Shown here: positions 40,447 through 49,644 of the stretch, one piece after another
How the letters are laid out: each line of letters begins with the position of its first letter
Numbering within the stretch: position 1 is the first letter of the stretch
Notes under the pieces: generated by a model
Database searches by the model: none
What the model saw: only the letters and a program-made list of their open reading frames with translations
What the model was told of the DNA's origin: nothing
Origin: Bacteroidota bacterium
Lineage (GTDB): Bacteria > Bacteroidota > Bacteroidia > Chitinophagales > Chitinophagaceae
Length of the DNA: 64,000 nucleotides
Reading direction: 5' to 3'
Assembly: GCA_018267965.1 (NCBI GenBank)
Contig: JAFDXK010000002.1
Span: 496,001-560,000, forward strand
Program-made: the position numbers and the translations under genes

Positions 40447-41166
40447 TTATTTTTTAATCTGGATAGAATCGATAGAAGGGAAAACAGGATTCTTTACCCA
40501 TTCTTTGTAGTTATATCGTATCCACATTTTCAGTTCCAGTTCGGTAGAGGCACGAGCGTAATCATAAGGCATCGGATATGCATTCATAAAGTAGCCTAAC
40601 GTGTCGCCCGTTAAACCGGTTAACTGTTCAACTAATTCGGGGGTATAACGTGTATCAATAAATTTATTGTCTTCCCATTTCAGGTAATTCCGTTGAAACG
40701 CCAGCCGTGTATTACTCTTTTTAGAAATTCTGTCTGCTATGAATGATACAGGGCTCAGCGGAGATGAAGTTCGTTTCCATGCCAGAGAACGCTTGTATAC
40801 TGTCTGACGGTGTAATGAATCTATTTGATAAGGTGTGTATTTAGGGCGAAGGATGAAGTCTTGCAATTGATAGTTAGCCACACTCATTTCAATTTTCATT
40901 TTGGTGGCAAACATATCTGCGGAAGCAAAAACCTGCACTGGGTTATAACCGATAAGTGAAAACAATATTTTATCACCGGGCTTGGCGCGCAATGTAAAAT
41001 TGCCATCCGAACCCGTGTAGGTAGTCTCCTGGGTACTGACATTCATTACCATTACAGGGTAAAGCATTTTATCTGTACCAATTTCTCGTATACTGCCGCT
41101 CACATTTTGTCCGATAGCTTGCAAGCATGCGGAAACAAGGAATAATATGGATAGATATTTGTACAA
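40447..41166 (-). CDS. Exported protein with CarboxypepD_reg-like domain
   Basis: 239 residues with signal peptide (MYKYLSILFLVSACLQAIGQ). Residues 21-85 form a carboxypeptidase-regulatory-like beta domain (NVSGSIREIGTDKMLYPVM, TYTGSDGNFTLRAKPGDKILFSLIGY), usual at the start of SusC/TonB proteins but here alone. The C-terminal half is basic and Tyr-rich with no recognised domain. Likely outer-membrane or periplasmic; function unknown. It is 43 bp upstream of the reductase gene on the same strand and may be co-transcribed. Confidence 0.75.
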   Translation of the reverse strand: MYKYLSILFLVSACLQAIGQNVSGSIREIGTDKMLYPVMVMNVSTQETTYTGSDGNFTLRAKPGDKILFSLIGYNPVQVFASADMFATKMKIEMSVANYQLQDFILRPKYTPYQIDSLHRQTVYKRSLAWKRTSSPLSPVSFIADRISKKSNTRLAFQRNYLKWEDNKFIDTRYTPELVEQLTGLTGDTLGYFMNAYPMPYDYARASTELELKMWIRYNYKEWVKNPVFPSIDSIQIKK

Positions 41167-41305
41167 AAATTGGTTTTCGCGGCTGTAAAGATATAAACCT
41201 GATAATGTGATATGAAGCTATCAGGCTGTTTTGGCAATACTTTAAGAAAAAACGCTTCATGGAATTGACTCAATTATTTGCTTATTTTGCCTCCAAATTC
41301 AGAAT

Positions 41306-42496
41306 ATGTCAAGCACATCGTTTTACAAGAGACTGCAAACAGAGTTGCAGGAAATACAAGATGCGGGTATTTATAAAAAAGAACGCATCATTGAGTCAGT
41401 TCAAGGTGCTGAAATTGTTGTAAACGGTAAAAAAGTGCTCAATTTCTGTGCAAATAACTATTTAGGTTTGTCATCTCACCCCAAAGTGATTGAAGCTGCG
41501 CATAAAACCATTGATAGCCGTGGTTATGGCATGAGCTCAGTGCGTTTTATTTGCGGTACACAGGATATTCATAAAGAACTGGAAGCTAAGTTGTCTAAGT
41601 TCTTAGGCGCTGAAGATACCATACTATACGTAGCTTGTTTTGATGCTAATGGCGGAGTGTTTGAGCCATTGCTGAACGAACAGGATGTTATAATATCTGA
41701 TGAATTGAACCATGCTTCCATCATTGATGGTGTGCGTTTGTGTAAAGCACAACGTGCCCGTTATAAGCATAATGATATGGCTGATTTGGAAGAGCAACTG
41801 AAAGCATATCCCAATGCACGTACGCGCATGATAGTTACCGATTCTGTATTCTCTATGGATGGTACGATAGCACAGTTGGACAAAATATGCGACCTGGCAG
41901 ATAAATATGATGCACTGGTAATGATAGATGAAAGCCACTCATCAGGCTTTATGGGCAAGACGGGACGTGGTGTGCATGAGCTTTGCGGAGTCATGGACAG
42001 GATTGATATCATCACCGGTACGTTGGGCAAAGCATTAGGTGGTGCATCGGGTGGTTTTACCAGCGGACGGAAAGAGATAGTAGAGATACTGCGTCAGCGC
42101 AGCAGGCCATACTTGTTCTCTAATACAGTTGCACCCGCAGTGGTAGGTGCCTCAATAGCTGTACTGGATATGCTGAGCGAAACAACAGCATTGCGTGATA
42201 AGCTGGAAGAAAACACTTTATACTTCCGCGAAAAAATGACAGCAGCAGGTTTTGACATAAAACCGGGTACACACCCTATTTGCCCTGTAATGTTATACGA
42301 CCCTGTGCTGGCACAAAAGTTTGCTGCACGTATGCTGGAAGAAGGTATTTACGTGATTGGGTTCTTCTACCCTGTAGTGCCTAAAACAAAAGACCGCATC
42401 CGTGTACAAATTTCAGCAGCACATAGCCGCGAACATTTGGATACTGCCATTGCAGCATTCACCAAAGTGGGTAAAGAACTTGGTGTGATAAAATAA
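41306..42496 (+). CDS. kbl: Glycine C-acetyltransferase (2-amino-3-ketobutyrate CoA ligase)
   Basis: PLP-dependent alpha-oxoamine synthase of 396 residues that converts 2-amino-3-ketobutyrate and CoA to glycine and acetyl-CoA in threonine breakdown. [13 protein letters not shown] at 48-60, the D208/H211 pair in MIDESHSSG, and the PLP lysine K242 in [10 protein letters not shown] are where expected for KBL. It is close in length to the E. coli enzyme. Threonine dehydrogenase is not adjacent. The gene ends at terminator 42518-42547. Confidence 0.92.
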   Translation: MSSTSFYKRLQTELQEIQDAGIYKKERIIESVQGAEIVVNGKKVLNFCANNYLGLSSHPKVIEAAHKTIDSRGYGMSSVRFICGTQDIHKELEAKLSKFLGAEDTILYVACFDANGGVFEPLLNEQDVIISDELNHASIIDGVRLCKAQRARYKHNDMADLEEQLKAYPNARTRMIVTDSVFSMDGTIAQLDKICDLADKYDALVMIDESHSSGFMGKTGRGVHELCGVMDRIDIITGTLGKALGGASGGFTSGRKEIVEILRQRSRPYLFSNTVAPAVVGASIAVLDMLSETTALRDKLEENTLYFREKMTAAGFDIKPGTHPICPVMLYDPVLAQKFAARMLEEGIYVIGFFYPVVPKTKDRIRVQISAAHSREHLDTAIAAFTKVGKELGVIK

Positions 42497-42517
42497 TACT
42501 TGCTATTCTGCAATAAT

Positions 42518-42547
42518 AAAGGGCGTTGAAATCTCAACGCCCTTTTT
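42518..42547. terminator. Bidirectional terminator between kbl and lepB
   Basis: GGGCGTTGA (42521-42529) pairs with TCAACGCCC (42534-42542) around AATC, flanked by AAA and TTTTT, so it works on both strands between convergent genes. Confidence 0.88.
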
Positions 42548-42564
42548 GTGTTATGATGAGTTAA

Positions 42565-44064
42565 TTATTTACTGAGTGATGTCACGCTATGGAACAACCT
42601 GCTCCAGCGGAGTTTGAACAGGCTTTCTTTGTGACTCAACCAAACAAATGACGCTTTACCTACAATGTGGTCTTCAGGTACAAATCCCCAATAGCGAGAA
42701 TCCAATGAATTGTGCCTGTTATCACCCATCATCCAGTAATAGTCCATTTTGAAAGTATAGCTGGTGATTTCTTTACCATCTATATAGAATTTATTATCCT
42801 TCTCTTCAAATTTATTGCCTTCATAAATGAAGATAATACGACGGTATAAAGCAATGTTTTGGGGAGTAAGTGTTACGGTTACCCCTTTCTTAGGTATAGT
42901 TATTGGACCGTAATCATCCCTGCCCCATTTGAAATTGGTAGTATCATTAGGGAAGACATCATCCCTGCTTATTTCATACAGTTCCACCGAAGATACTTCC
43001 GGAAGTTTTCTAAGCGTTTCCACCATGTTGTTAGGGACGTTTAATACGTAAGCGCCATTAATTGTTTTGACAATTTCAACGTCGTTTTCAGTTAAATAGT
43101 CTTCATCAATAACGCCTGTTCCATTGGTACGAACTATATATGTGCTTTTTGAATGAGGGAATACTTCTGCCGGCTTGTCATTGACATAGGCAATACCTTT
43201 TATTACCTGCACCTTGTCCCCCGGAATACCAATACAACGTTTGATATAGTTTTCCCTTTTATCTACAGGCCTTGTAATAATGGTATAGTTTGCCCAAATA
43301 AAATCACGTCCTTCGGTCCTGCAATGTTGGTAATAATCCTGGTCGGGCATTTCAGCTATTGCAGTATCGTTATTAGGGAAATTAAACACCACAACATCAT
43401 TGCGTTCTACATTACCAAATCCCCACCAGCGGTGATAACCCCAATGCACTGCTTCGCTATATGACTTGCCACCTACTAATGGCATAGTATTATGTACCAA
43501 AGGGATAGCCAGAGGTGTATTGGGCACACGAGGGCCATAAGATAGTTTGCTAACAAACAGGTAATCGTTTACGAGCAAGCTACCTTCCATAGAACTGGAA
43601 GGAATGGTATATGCTTCTATAAAGAAGGTACGAATGATAGTAGCAGCAACGATAGCAAAAACGAGGGCATCTGTCCACTCTCGCCAAACAGCTTTTTTTA
43701 CAGCTTTCTCTTTAGGTTTCGGCAGTTCAAATTTTTCGGTACTTCTGAATCCTATATATAAAAAATAAATTGAAGGAATAAGAACGGCCAGTGCTCGTTG
43801 ATAAAATTTATCTTTCCCAAAGCATCTGAGAAATTCAATATAAATACCTATAGAAAAAAGGGTTCCCAAATACGGAATAAACTGCAACCAAAACATCCAT
43901 TTTGTTTTTTTTGCAGCATTAAGCATAGACCAACCATTTATTATTGGAATCAAAGCTTTCCATCCCTCAATTCCAGCCTTTTGAAACATTTTGTATAGGC
44001 CAATAATTGGTGCGATGAGAAATAAAATAACAAAAACAAGAATGGTTAATTGATTCGAATCCAT
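42565..44064 (-). CDS. lepB: Signal peptidase I with N-terminal membrane extension
   Basis: 499 residues from the ATG at 44064; an in-frame ATG at 44109 adds 15 residues. The N-terminal third has several hydrophobic helices and GIEGWKALIPIINGWSM, a DUF5684-like module frequent in Bacteroidota signal peptidases. The S26 core follows: YTIPSSSMEGSLLVNDYLF with catalytic Ser (about 158), KRCIGIPGD with Lys (about 275), and YWMMGDNRHNSLDSRYWGFV (box E). It cleaves Sec signal peptides at the periplasmic face. Length is about 100-200 residues above the usual enzymes. Confidence 0.93.
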   Translation of the reverse strand: MDSNQLTILVFVILFLIAPIIGLYKMFQKAGIEGWKALIPIINGWSMLNAAKKTKWMFWLQFIPYLGTLFSIGIYIEFLRCFGKDKFYQRALAVLIPSIYFLYIGFRSTEKFELPKPKEKAVKKAVWREWTDALVFAIVAATIIRTFFIEAYTIPSSSMEGSLLVNDYLFVSKLSYGPRVPNTPLAIPLVHNTMPLVGGKSYSEAVHWGYHRWWGFGNVERNDVVVFNFPNNDTAIAEMPDQDYYQHCRTEGRDFIWANYTIITRPVDKRENYIKRCIGIPGDKVQVIKGIAYVNDKPAEVFPHSKSTYIVRTNGTGVIDEDYLTENDVEIVKTINGAYVLNVPNNMVETLRKLPEVSSVELYEISRDDVFPNDTTNFKWGRDDYGPITIPKKGVTVTLTPQNIALYRRIIFIYEGNKFEEKDNKFYIDGKEITSYTFKMDYYWMMGDNRHNSLDSRYWGFVPEDHIVGKASFVWLSHKESLFKLRWSRLFHSVTSLSK

Positions 44065-44279
44065 TTTAGGTTGAATTATGAGCAGCAAATCTAACAACTT
44101 CCACCGCATTTTACAGGTTTATATAAGTGGTTTATGAAATCTTTATAATAAGAATTTTTAACACGTATTGTTGTGATTTTTTGCCTTTGTTTGCGACGGC
44201 AGGTATATAATAACCAATATCATTGAGGCATTAGACCAATTTGTGTATTTTCGGCTCTCATTTAATAGTACAGAAATAC

Positions 44280-45659
44280 ATGGCAAGGTCAGTAACGATA
44301 TTAGGTGCAGGTCTGGTGGGTTCTTTATTAGCTGTTTTGATGCGTAAACGTGGTTATGAGATAACTGTCTATGAACGCAGACCGGATATGCGTAGCAGTA
44401 CGATATCAGCAGGTAAATCGATAAACCTGGCTATGAGTGCCAGGGGATGGAAGGCATTAGACCTGGCAGGTTTGAGAAAAGATATTGAAGACCTGGCAAT
44501 ACCCATGTATGGCAGGTACCTGCATCAGCCTGATGGTACTTCTGCATCGCAGGCATATGGTAAGAATAATGAAGCTATCTATTCGGTAAGTCGTGGCGAG
44601 TTGAATAAAAAATTAATGACCATTGCGGAAGAGCATGGCGCAAAAATTCATTTTGAACAGCGATGCACAAAAGTAGACGTGCCTACTAATACCGTACATT
44701 TTCAATCGGCTGATAATAAGGAAACCATTGTACAAGCCGATTTATTGTTCGGCTCTGATGGTGCCTTTTCTGCATTACGTAACAGCTACTTGTTTATAGA
44801 CAGGGCTGAATATGTACAGCATTATATAGAACACGGTTATAAAGAACTCTGTATCCCGCCGGATGCTGCAGGTAAAATGATGATGGAGAAAAATGCGCTG
44901 CACATCTGGCCACGCAAAAACTTCATGCTGATAGGATTGCCTAATACAGATGGCACATTTACCTGCACATTGTTTTTGCCATTTGAAGGTGATATCTCTT
45001 TCGAAAAACTGAAAACAGAAGCAGATGTAAAACAATTCTTCCATACACACTTCCCCGATGCTGTACCATTGATGCCTACGTTAGCTGAAGATTTCTTTGC
45101 GAACCCTACATCATCATTGGTAACAGTTCGAGTAGCGCCATGGCATTATAAAGATAAGAGTGCACTGATTGGCGATGCTGCTCATGCGATAGTGCCTTTT
45201 TATGGACAAGGTATGAATGCAGGTTTTGAAGATTGCACCATATTATGCAGCTTGATGGACAAGTATGGTGATGACTGGAATACCATCTTAGAAAAATATG
45301 ATACGGCACGCAAGCCTAATGGTGATGCGGTGCTTGATTTAGCATTAATGAATTTTATAGAAATGAGGGATAAAGTTGCCGAGCCTTCATTTTTGGAACG
45401 TAAAAAAATAGAGAAAGAACTGGGTAAGCGTTATCCTGACCAGTTTGTTTCTGTGTATGAAATGGTGTCGTTTACCCACACTCCGTATGCTACTGCAATG
45501 AAATGTATTGAAGCACAAGACCAATTGCTGCAATCTATCATGAACGAAGGAGATTTTTTCTCAAATATCTCTGACAACACATTCTGTAGCCGACTGGATG
45601 AGTGGATGACAAGGTATCATAACTCGGTACAGCAATTGGATTTTGGAAAAGAAGCCTGA
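44280..45659 (+). CDS. kmo: Kynurenine 3-monooxygenase
   Basis: FAD/NADPH hydroxylase of 459 residues converting L-kynurenine to 3-hydroxykynurenine, on the route to quinolinate/NAD or tryptophan breakdown. FAD motif GAGLVGSLLAVLM at the N-terminus, then AGKSINLAMSARGW, GRYLHQPDG, YSVSRGELN, and LIGDAAHAIVPFYGQGMNAGFEDC (second FAD motif). Start at ATG 44280; an in-frame ATG at 44241 adds an unlikely 13 residues. No other kynurenine pathway gene is in the window. recJ starts 17 bp before its end in another frame. Confidence 0.93.
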   Translation: MARSVTILGAGLVGSLLAVLMRKRGYEITVYERRPDMRSSTISAGKSINLAMSARGWKALDLAGLRKDIEDLAIPMYGRYLHQPDGTSASQAYGKNNEAIYSVSRGELNKKLMTIAEEHGAKIHFEQRCTKVDVPTNTVHFQSADNKETIVQADLLFGSDGAFSALRNSYLFIDRAEYVQHYIEHGYKELCIPPDAAGKMMMEKNALHIWPRKNFMLIGLPNTDGTFTCTLFLPFEGDISFEKLKTEADVKQFFHTHFPDAVPLMPTLAEDFFANPTSSLVTVRVAPWHYKDKSALIGDAAHAIVPFYGQGMNAGFEDCTILCSLMDKYGDDWNTILEKYDTARKPNGDAVLDLALMNFIEMRDKVAEPSFLERKKIEKELGKRYPDQFVSVYEMVSFTHTPYATAMKCIEAQDQLLQSIMNEGDFFSNISDNTFCSRLDEWMTRYHNSVQQLDFGKEA

Positions 45660-47358
45660 AAAACGCTGGACGCTTAAACCTGCAGACCAGCAAGTAATTC
45701 GTAATGTACATGATGCATTGCAGATACACCCTGCTTTATGCAGGTGTTTGGCTGTGCGTGGCATTACAGATTACAATTCCTCTAAAGCATTTTTCCGCCC
45801 TGAGTTGTCGCACCTGCATGACCCGTTCCTGATGAAAGGAATGGAAAAGGCAGTGAAACGAATTGCTGAAGCCGTAGAGTGGCATGAACGCATTCTTGTT
45901 TACGGGGACTATGATGTTGATGGTACCACATCAGTAGCGCTGGTGTATTCTTTTTTGAAGAAGAAATACAACGGCCAGTTAGAATATTATATCCCACACC
46001 GCTATCGCGAAGGATATGGTGTGTCTAAAGCAGGTATCGACTATGCAAATGCTAATGGTTTTACTTTACTCATTACGTTAGACTGTGGCATTAAGTCAGT
46101 AGAGCTGATAGCGTATGCACAGTCTCTGGGAATAGATGTGATAGTATGCGACCACCACACACCTGATGATGAATTGCCACCGGCACTTGCCATTCTTAAT
46201 CCCAAGCAATCAGATTGTCCGTATCCTTATAAAGAATTAAGTGGCTGTGGCATTGGGTTTAAGTTGATAACTGCTCTTGCCTTGCAATGGAACCTCGCTG
46301 AGGAAGAAGTGTATCAATATCTTGATTTGGTAGCTACGAGCATAGCAGCAGATATAGTACCTATAGATGGAGAGAATCGGGTGTTAGCATATTATGGAGT
46401 TAAGCGTGTAAATGAAAATCCTTCATTAGGCATCAAAACATTGAAAGAGATGGCAGGCGCTAACCGAGAATTGTCTATTTCTGACCTCGTGTTTGTAATA
46501 GGCCCGCGTGTAAATGCTGCCGGTAGAATGGATGATGCCCGCAAGGCGGTAGAATTATTTATTGAATCCGACCCTGAAAAAATACTGTCACTGGCAGATG
46601 CGCTGCAATCTGATAACAGCGACCGGAAAGAAATTGATAAAAACATTACCGAAGAGGCACTGGCAATAATGCAGAACGACGAAATTGTGCATACACGCAA
46701 ATCGACTGTATTATATCAGGAGCATTGGCATAAAGGAGTGGTAGGCATAGTAGCGTCGCGCCTCATAGATTATTATTACCGTCCTACAATAGTGCTTACC
46801 AAATCGAATGATAAAGTAACAGGGTCTGCTCGTTCGGTGAGCGGTTTTAATATTTATGATGCCATACATGCCTGTCGTGACCTGCTCGAAAACTATGGCG
46901 GACACTTTTATGCTGCAGGGCTTACCATGCACCCGGACAATGTTGATGGCTTTGTAGAGAAATTTGAAGAGGTAGTAGCAGGAAGTATACCTGCCGAATT
47001 GCTGGTGCCGGAAATAGAAATTGATGCGGAACTGAACATATCAGATATCAAGCAACCTTTATATAATATCATCAAACAATTTGAACCTTTTGGCCCTACC
47101 AATCTTCGACCTGTGTTTTTATCAAAGAAGGTGTATGATTACCAGGGGTATAGCCGTATAGTGAAAGAGCAACATTTAAAAGTGGTGGTGCACCAGAAAA
47201 ATGGTGTTATCATTGATGGTATTGGTTTTGGTATGGCTGATAAATACGACATTGTACACAATGGCCCGTTTGATATTGTATATACCATTGACGAAAATGA
47301 ATTTAACGGCGTCACTAAGTTGCAAATTAAAGTACTGGATGTGAAACCAAGTAAATAA
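45643..47358 (+). CDS. recJ: Single-stranded-DNA-specific exonuclease RecJ
   Basis: 5'-3' ssDNA exonuclease of 571 residues used in repair and recombination. DYDVDGTTS (89-97), the catalytic DHH triad at 170-172 (VCDHHTPDDELPP), CGIGFKL, and GPRVNAAGRMDDA then SARSVSGFNIYDA of the DHHA1 region. The C-terminal OB part follows. The start is TTG at 45643, overlapping kmo by 17 bp; no ATG lies near the family start. Identification is secure. Confidence 0.94.
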   Translation: MEKKPEKRWTLKPADQQVIRNVHDALQIHPALCRCLAVRGITDYNSSKAFFRPELSHLHDPFLMKGMEKAVKRIAEAVEWHERILVYGDYDVDGTTSVALVYSFLKKKYNGQLEYYIPHRYREGYGVSKAGIDYANANGFTLLITLDCGIKSVELIAYAQSLGIDVIVCDHHTPDDELPPALAILNPKQSDCPYPYKELSGCGIGFKLITALALQWNLAEEEVYQYLDLVATSIAADIVPIDGENRVLAYYGVKRVNENPSLGIKTLKEMAGANRELSISDLVFVIGPRVNAAGRMDDARKAVELFIESDPEKILSLADALQSDNSDRKEIDKNITEEALAIMQNDEIVHTRKSTVLYQEHWHKGVVGIVASRLIDYYYRPTIVLTKSNDKVTGSARSVSGFNIYDAIHACRDLLENYGGHFYAAGLTMHPDNVDGFVEKFEEVVAGSIPAELLVPEIEIDAELNISDIKQPLYNIIKQFEPFGPTNLRPVFLSKKVYDYQGYSRIVKEQHLKVVVHQKNGVIIDGIGFGMADKYDIVHNGPFDIVYTIDENEFNGVTKLQIKVLDVKPSK

Positions 47359-47387
47359 AAAATGGCTGCAGATTCTGCAGCCATTTT
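47359..47387. terminator. Bidirectional terminator between recJ and the PfkB kinase
   Basis: AAAATGGCTGCAGA (47359-47372) faces its reverse complement TCTGCAGCCATTTT (47374-47387) with a single base between; A- and T-rich flanks suit both strands. Confidence 0.85.
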
Positions 47388-47406
47388 AATATCTATCAAA
47401 CCAGCA

Positions 47407-48333
47407 TTAGCTGATAATGCTGATGTCGAAGTTTACCAACTCTACAAATTCGTCTATACGCGCATCAATATCATCCTGAGTCAATTCTTTCAAACGGTTA
47501 GGGCCGAATTTCTCAACACAGAAAGATGCCATTGCAGAACCTACAATGATACCTGTCTTCATGTTCTCGAAAGAAATATCTTTTGTTTTAGCGATATGGC
47601 CTATGAAACCGCCCGCAAATGTATCGCCTGCACCTGTTGGGTCAAATACTTCTTCCAGTGGTAAAGCCGGGGCATAGAATACTTGCTTGCCATGGAATAA
47701 TAAAGCACCGTGTTCTCCTTTCTTAATGATGAGGAATTTAGGCCCCATTTTCAATATCTTATTAGCAGCTTTAACCAACGAGAATTCATCGCTTAACTGA
47801 CGAGCTTCACTATCGTTTATCATCAGCACATCCACCATGCTGATAGCTTTTTTTAGTTCATCCAATGCTGCTTCCATCCAGAAGTTCATCGTATCCATGA
47901 TGATAAGCTTAGGGCGGATAGCTATTTGTTTGATAACATTAATTTGCACAGCAGGAGCCAGGTTGCCCAGCATCAAAAACTCACAATCCTGGTAGCTTGC
48001 AGGTAGGTTTGGATTGAAGTCAGCCAATACATTCAGTTCAGTTACCAGAGTATCGCGCGTGTTCATATCCATATGATATTTACCACTCCAAAAGAAACTC
48101 TTACCATCTTTTATGATGTCTACACCTGCCATATCTACACCACGTTTCCTGAGTGCATCCAGTTCTTCCTGCGGGAAATCGCCGCCTACAATAGATACTT
48201 GTTTAATAGGAGATGTAAAATTAGATGCAGCCCATGCGGCATAGGTTGCGGAGCCGCCTATGATACGGTCAACCTTGCCAAACGGAGTTTCAAGAGCATC
48301 GAAGGCCATAGAGCCTACTATCATTAAAGACAT
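47407..48333 (-). CDS. PfkB-family carbohydrate/nucleoside kinase
   Basis: 308 residues from the ATG at 48333. PfkB signatures are GGSATYAAWAAS at the N-terminus and DPTGAGDTFAGGFIG near residue 231-245, with catalytic Asp237 by count. The substrate cannot be fixed; family members phosphorylate ribose, adenosine, fructose phosphates and others. A TACCTTTG -7 element lies upstream on the minus strand (48355-48362). Confidence 0.88.
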   Translation of the reverse strand: MSLMIVGSMAFDALETPFGKVDRIIGGSATYAAWAASNFTSPIKQVSIVGGDFPQEELDALRKRGVDMAGVDIIKDGKSFFWSGKYHMDMNTRDTLVTELNVLADFNPNLPASYQDCEFLMLGNLAPAVQINVIKQIAIRPKLIIMDTMNFWMEAALDELKKAISMVDVLMINDSEARQLSDEFSLVKAANKILKMGPKFLIIKKGEHGALLFHGKQVFYAPALPLEEVFDPTGAGDTFAGGFIGHIAKTKDISFENMKTGIIVGSAMASFCVEKFGPNRLKELTQDDIDARIDEFVELVNFDISIIS

Positions 48334-48354
48334 ATTCTGATTTTTTAAGCGGCA

Positions 48355-48362
48355 CAAAGGTA
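48355..48362 (-). promoter_or_regulatory. -7 element of the PfkB kinase gene
   Basis: On the minus strand TACCTTTG lies 21 bp upstream of the ATG, matching TAnnTTTG exactly. Confidence 0.5.
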
Positions 48363-48369
48363 ATCGGTT

Positions 48370-48398
48370 ATTTGTGATTTGTGATGTACGATTTGTGA
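48370..48398. repeat. Triplicated ATTTGTGA units
   Basis: ATTTGTGA occurs at 48370-48377, again sharing its A at 48377-48384, and at 48391-48398, between the PfkB kinase and the small membrane protein gene. It may be a simple sequence repeat or a regulator site array. Confidence 0.45.
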
Positions 48399-48466
48399 TT
48401 TATATGAATTAATATTTGGTTTCATGGATTTACTTATATTGTAAATATTCTTGATTATGGGTTTGT

Positions 48467-48862
48467 ATGAGAAGTATTGGATGGTTAACATTAATAGGAA
48501 GCTTTATTGCCTATGCAATATTATTGATTTATGCTTCTATTCAAGATAGCAAAGTATTTATAGTTTTAGTAGTCCTTGGTCAAATATGGGGAGTAACAAA
48601 CTATTCAATAGTTACGATAGGAGTAGGGAAAATTAAAATAATGACATTTAATCCATTTAAAAAGGATTTAAGTTTGCCATTTTCTGATATTGATAAGATT
48701 GTTATTAAGGCACCTATAAAAAGCCGATCTTATATAAAAATTACCACAAGAGGGATAACTTATGAATATAATATAGGTTTTACCTTATTTGGTATGGAAA
48801 GATTGTACGGTAATATTAAAGAGCAATACTCTGGAGAGCTTGTTTATGAAACTGGGTATTGA
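48467..48862 (+). CDS. Small two-helix membrane protein, unknown
   Basis: 131 residues. Two hydrophobic helices (about 6-24 and 30-50), then a soluble PH-like beta region (FNPFKKDLSLPFSDIDKIVI, SRSYIKITTRGITYEY). No family assigned. Codon use is A+T-rich compared with its neighbours, similar to the orphan at 3202. It is 33 bp upstream of a nucleotidyltransferase gene on the same strand. Confidence 0.62.
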   Translation: MRSIGWLTLIGSFIAYAILLIYASIQDSKVFIVLVVLGQIWGVTNYSIVTIGVGKIKIMTFNPFKKDLSLPFSDIDKIVIKAPIKSRSYIKITTRGITYEYNIGFTLFGMERLYGNIKEQYSGELVYETGY

Positions 48863-48895
48863 CTATTGTCTGATATTGAATAGCATAATTGTATT

Positions 48896-49612
48896 ATGAA
48901 AGCCATGCTTTTTGCGGCGGGATTAGGCACCCGTTTAAAGCCTTTTACTGACAAACACCCCAAGGCACTGGCTGAGGTGAATGGTAAGACCTTGCTGGAA
49001 CTGAATATCCGTTACCTGCAAAAACATGGGATTGAAGATATAATAGTGAACGTGCACCATTTTGCTGACCAGATAGAACAGGTACTCAAAGATAACAATG
49101 GTTTTGGAAGTTGGGTAACAATATCTGATGAAAGGGATGAAGTACTGGAAACAGGCGGTGGATTGAAGAAGGCTGCCGAATATTTTCAGCACGAAGAACA
49201 GTTTGTAGTAATGAATGTAGACGTGCTTACCAATCTTGATTTAACAAGAATGATAGAAGCGCATAAGGCAGATGAGGACGCAATAGCTACGCTGGCAGTA
49301 ATGAAACGGGATTCATCTCGCCAGTTGTTGTTTGATGAACATTTAATGCTCTGTGGCTGGGCGAATAATAATACAGGAGAACAAAAAATAGTGCGTGAGG
49401 TGCCATGGATGCAACCGATGGCATTTAGCGGAATCCAGGTACTATCACATAGTATGCTGAACATACCGTTTAAAGGCAAGTTCTCTATCATTGATTTATA
49501 CCTGCACAATGCCCGTGAAAATATCATCCGTGGTTACGACCATACCGGTAATATATTTATTGATGTAGGTAAGCCTGAAAGCCTGGAGCAGGCAGCTTAT
49601 TTGTTTGAATGA
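48896..49612 (+). CDS. Sugar-1-phosphate nucleotidyltransferase (MurU-like)
   Basis: 238 residues of the nucleotidyltransferase fold. MKAMLFAAGLGTRLKPFTD with GLGTRL, KPKALAEVNGKTLLE-like KHPKALAEVNG, ETGGGLKKA and VVMNVDVL. It adds a nucleotide to a sugar-1-phosphate; resemblance to MurU and GlmU-type enzymes points to N-acetylmuramate recycling, but the sugar is not determinable. Its stop lies inside the terminator 49608-49644. Confidence 0.85.
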   Translation: MKAMLFAAGLGTRLKPFTDKHPKALAEVNGKTLLELNIRYLQKHGIEDIIVNVHHFADQIEQVLKDNNGFGSWVTISDERDEVLETGGGLKKAAEYFQHEEQFVVMNVDVLTNLDLTRMIEAHKADEDAIATLAVMKRDSSRQLLFDEHLMLCGWANNNTGEQKIVREVPWMQPMAFSGIQVLSHSMLNIPFKGKFSIIDLYLHNARENIIRGYDHTGNIFIDVGKPESLEQAAYLFE

Positions 49613-49644
49613 TAAAGGGCGACATAGTCACCCTTTATCATTTT
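49608..49644. terminator. Bidirectional terminator overlapping the nucleotidyltransferase stop
   Basis: ATGATAAAGGG-C-GAC (49609-49623) pairs with GTC-A-CCCTTTATCAT (49627-49641), one mismatch, with TTTT after. It contains the nucleotidyltransferase stop codon and reaches the end of the convergent M3 peptidase gene. Confidence 0.85.

Noticed and set aside
44052-44062. GATTCGAATCC resembling a tRNA T-loop
   Set aside because: It lies at the start codon of lepB with no cloverleaf around it.
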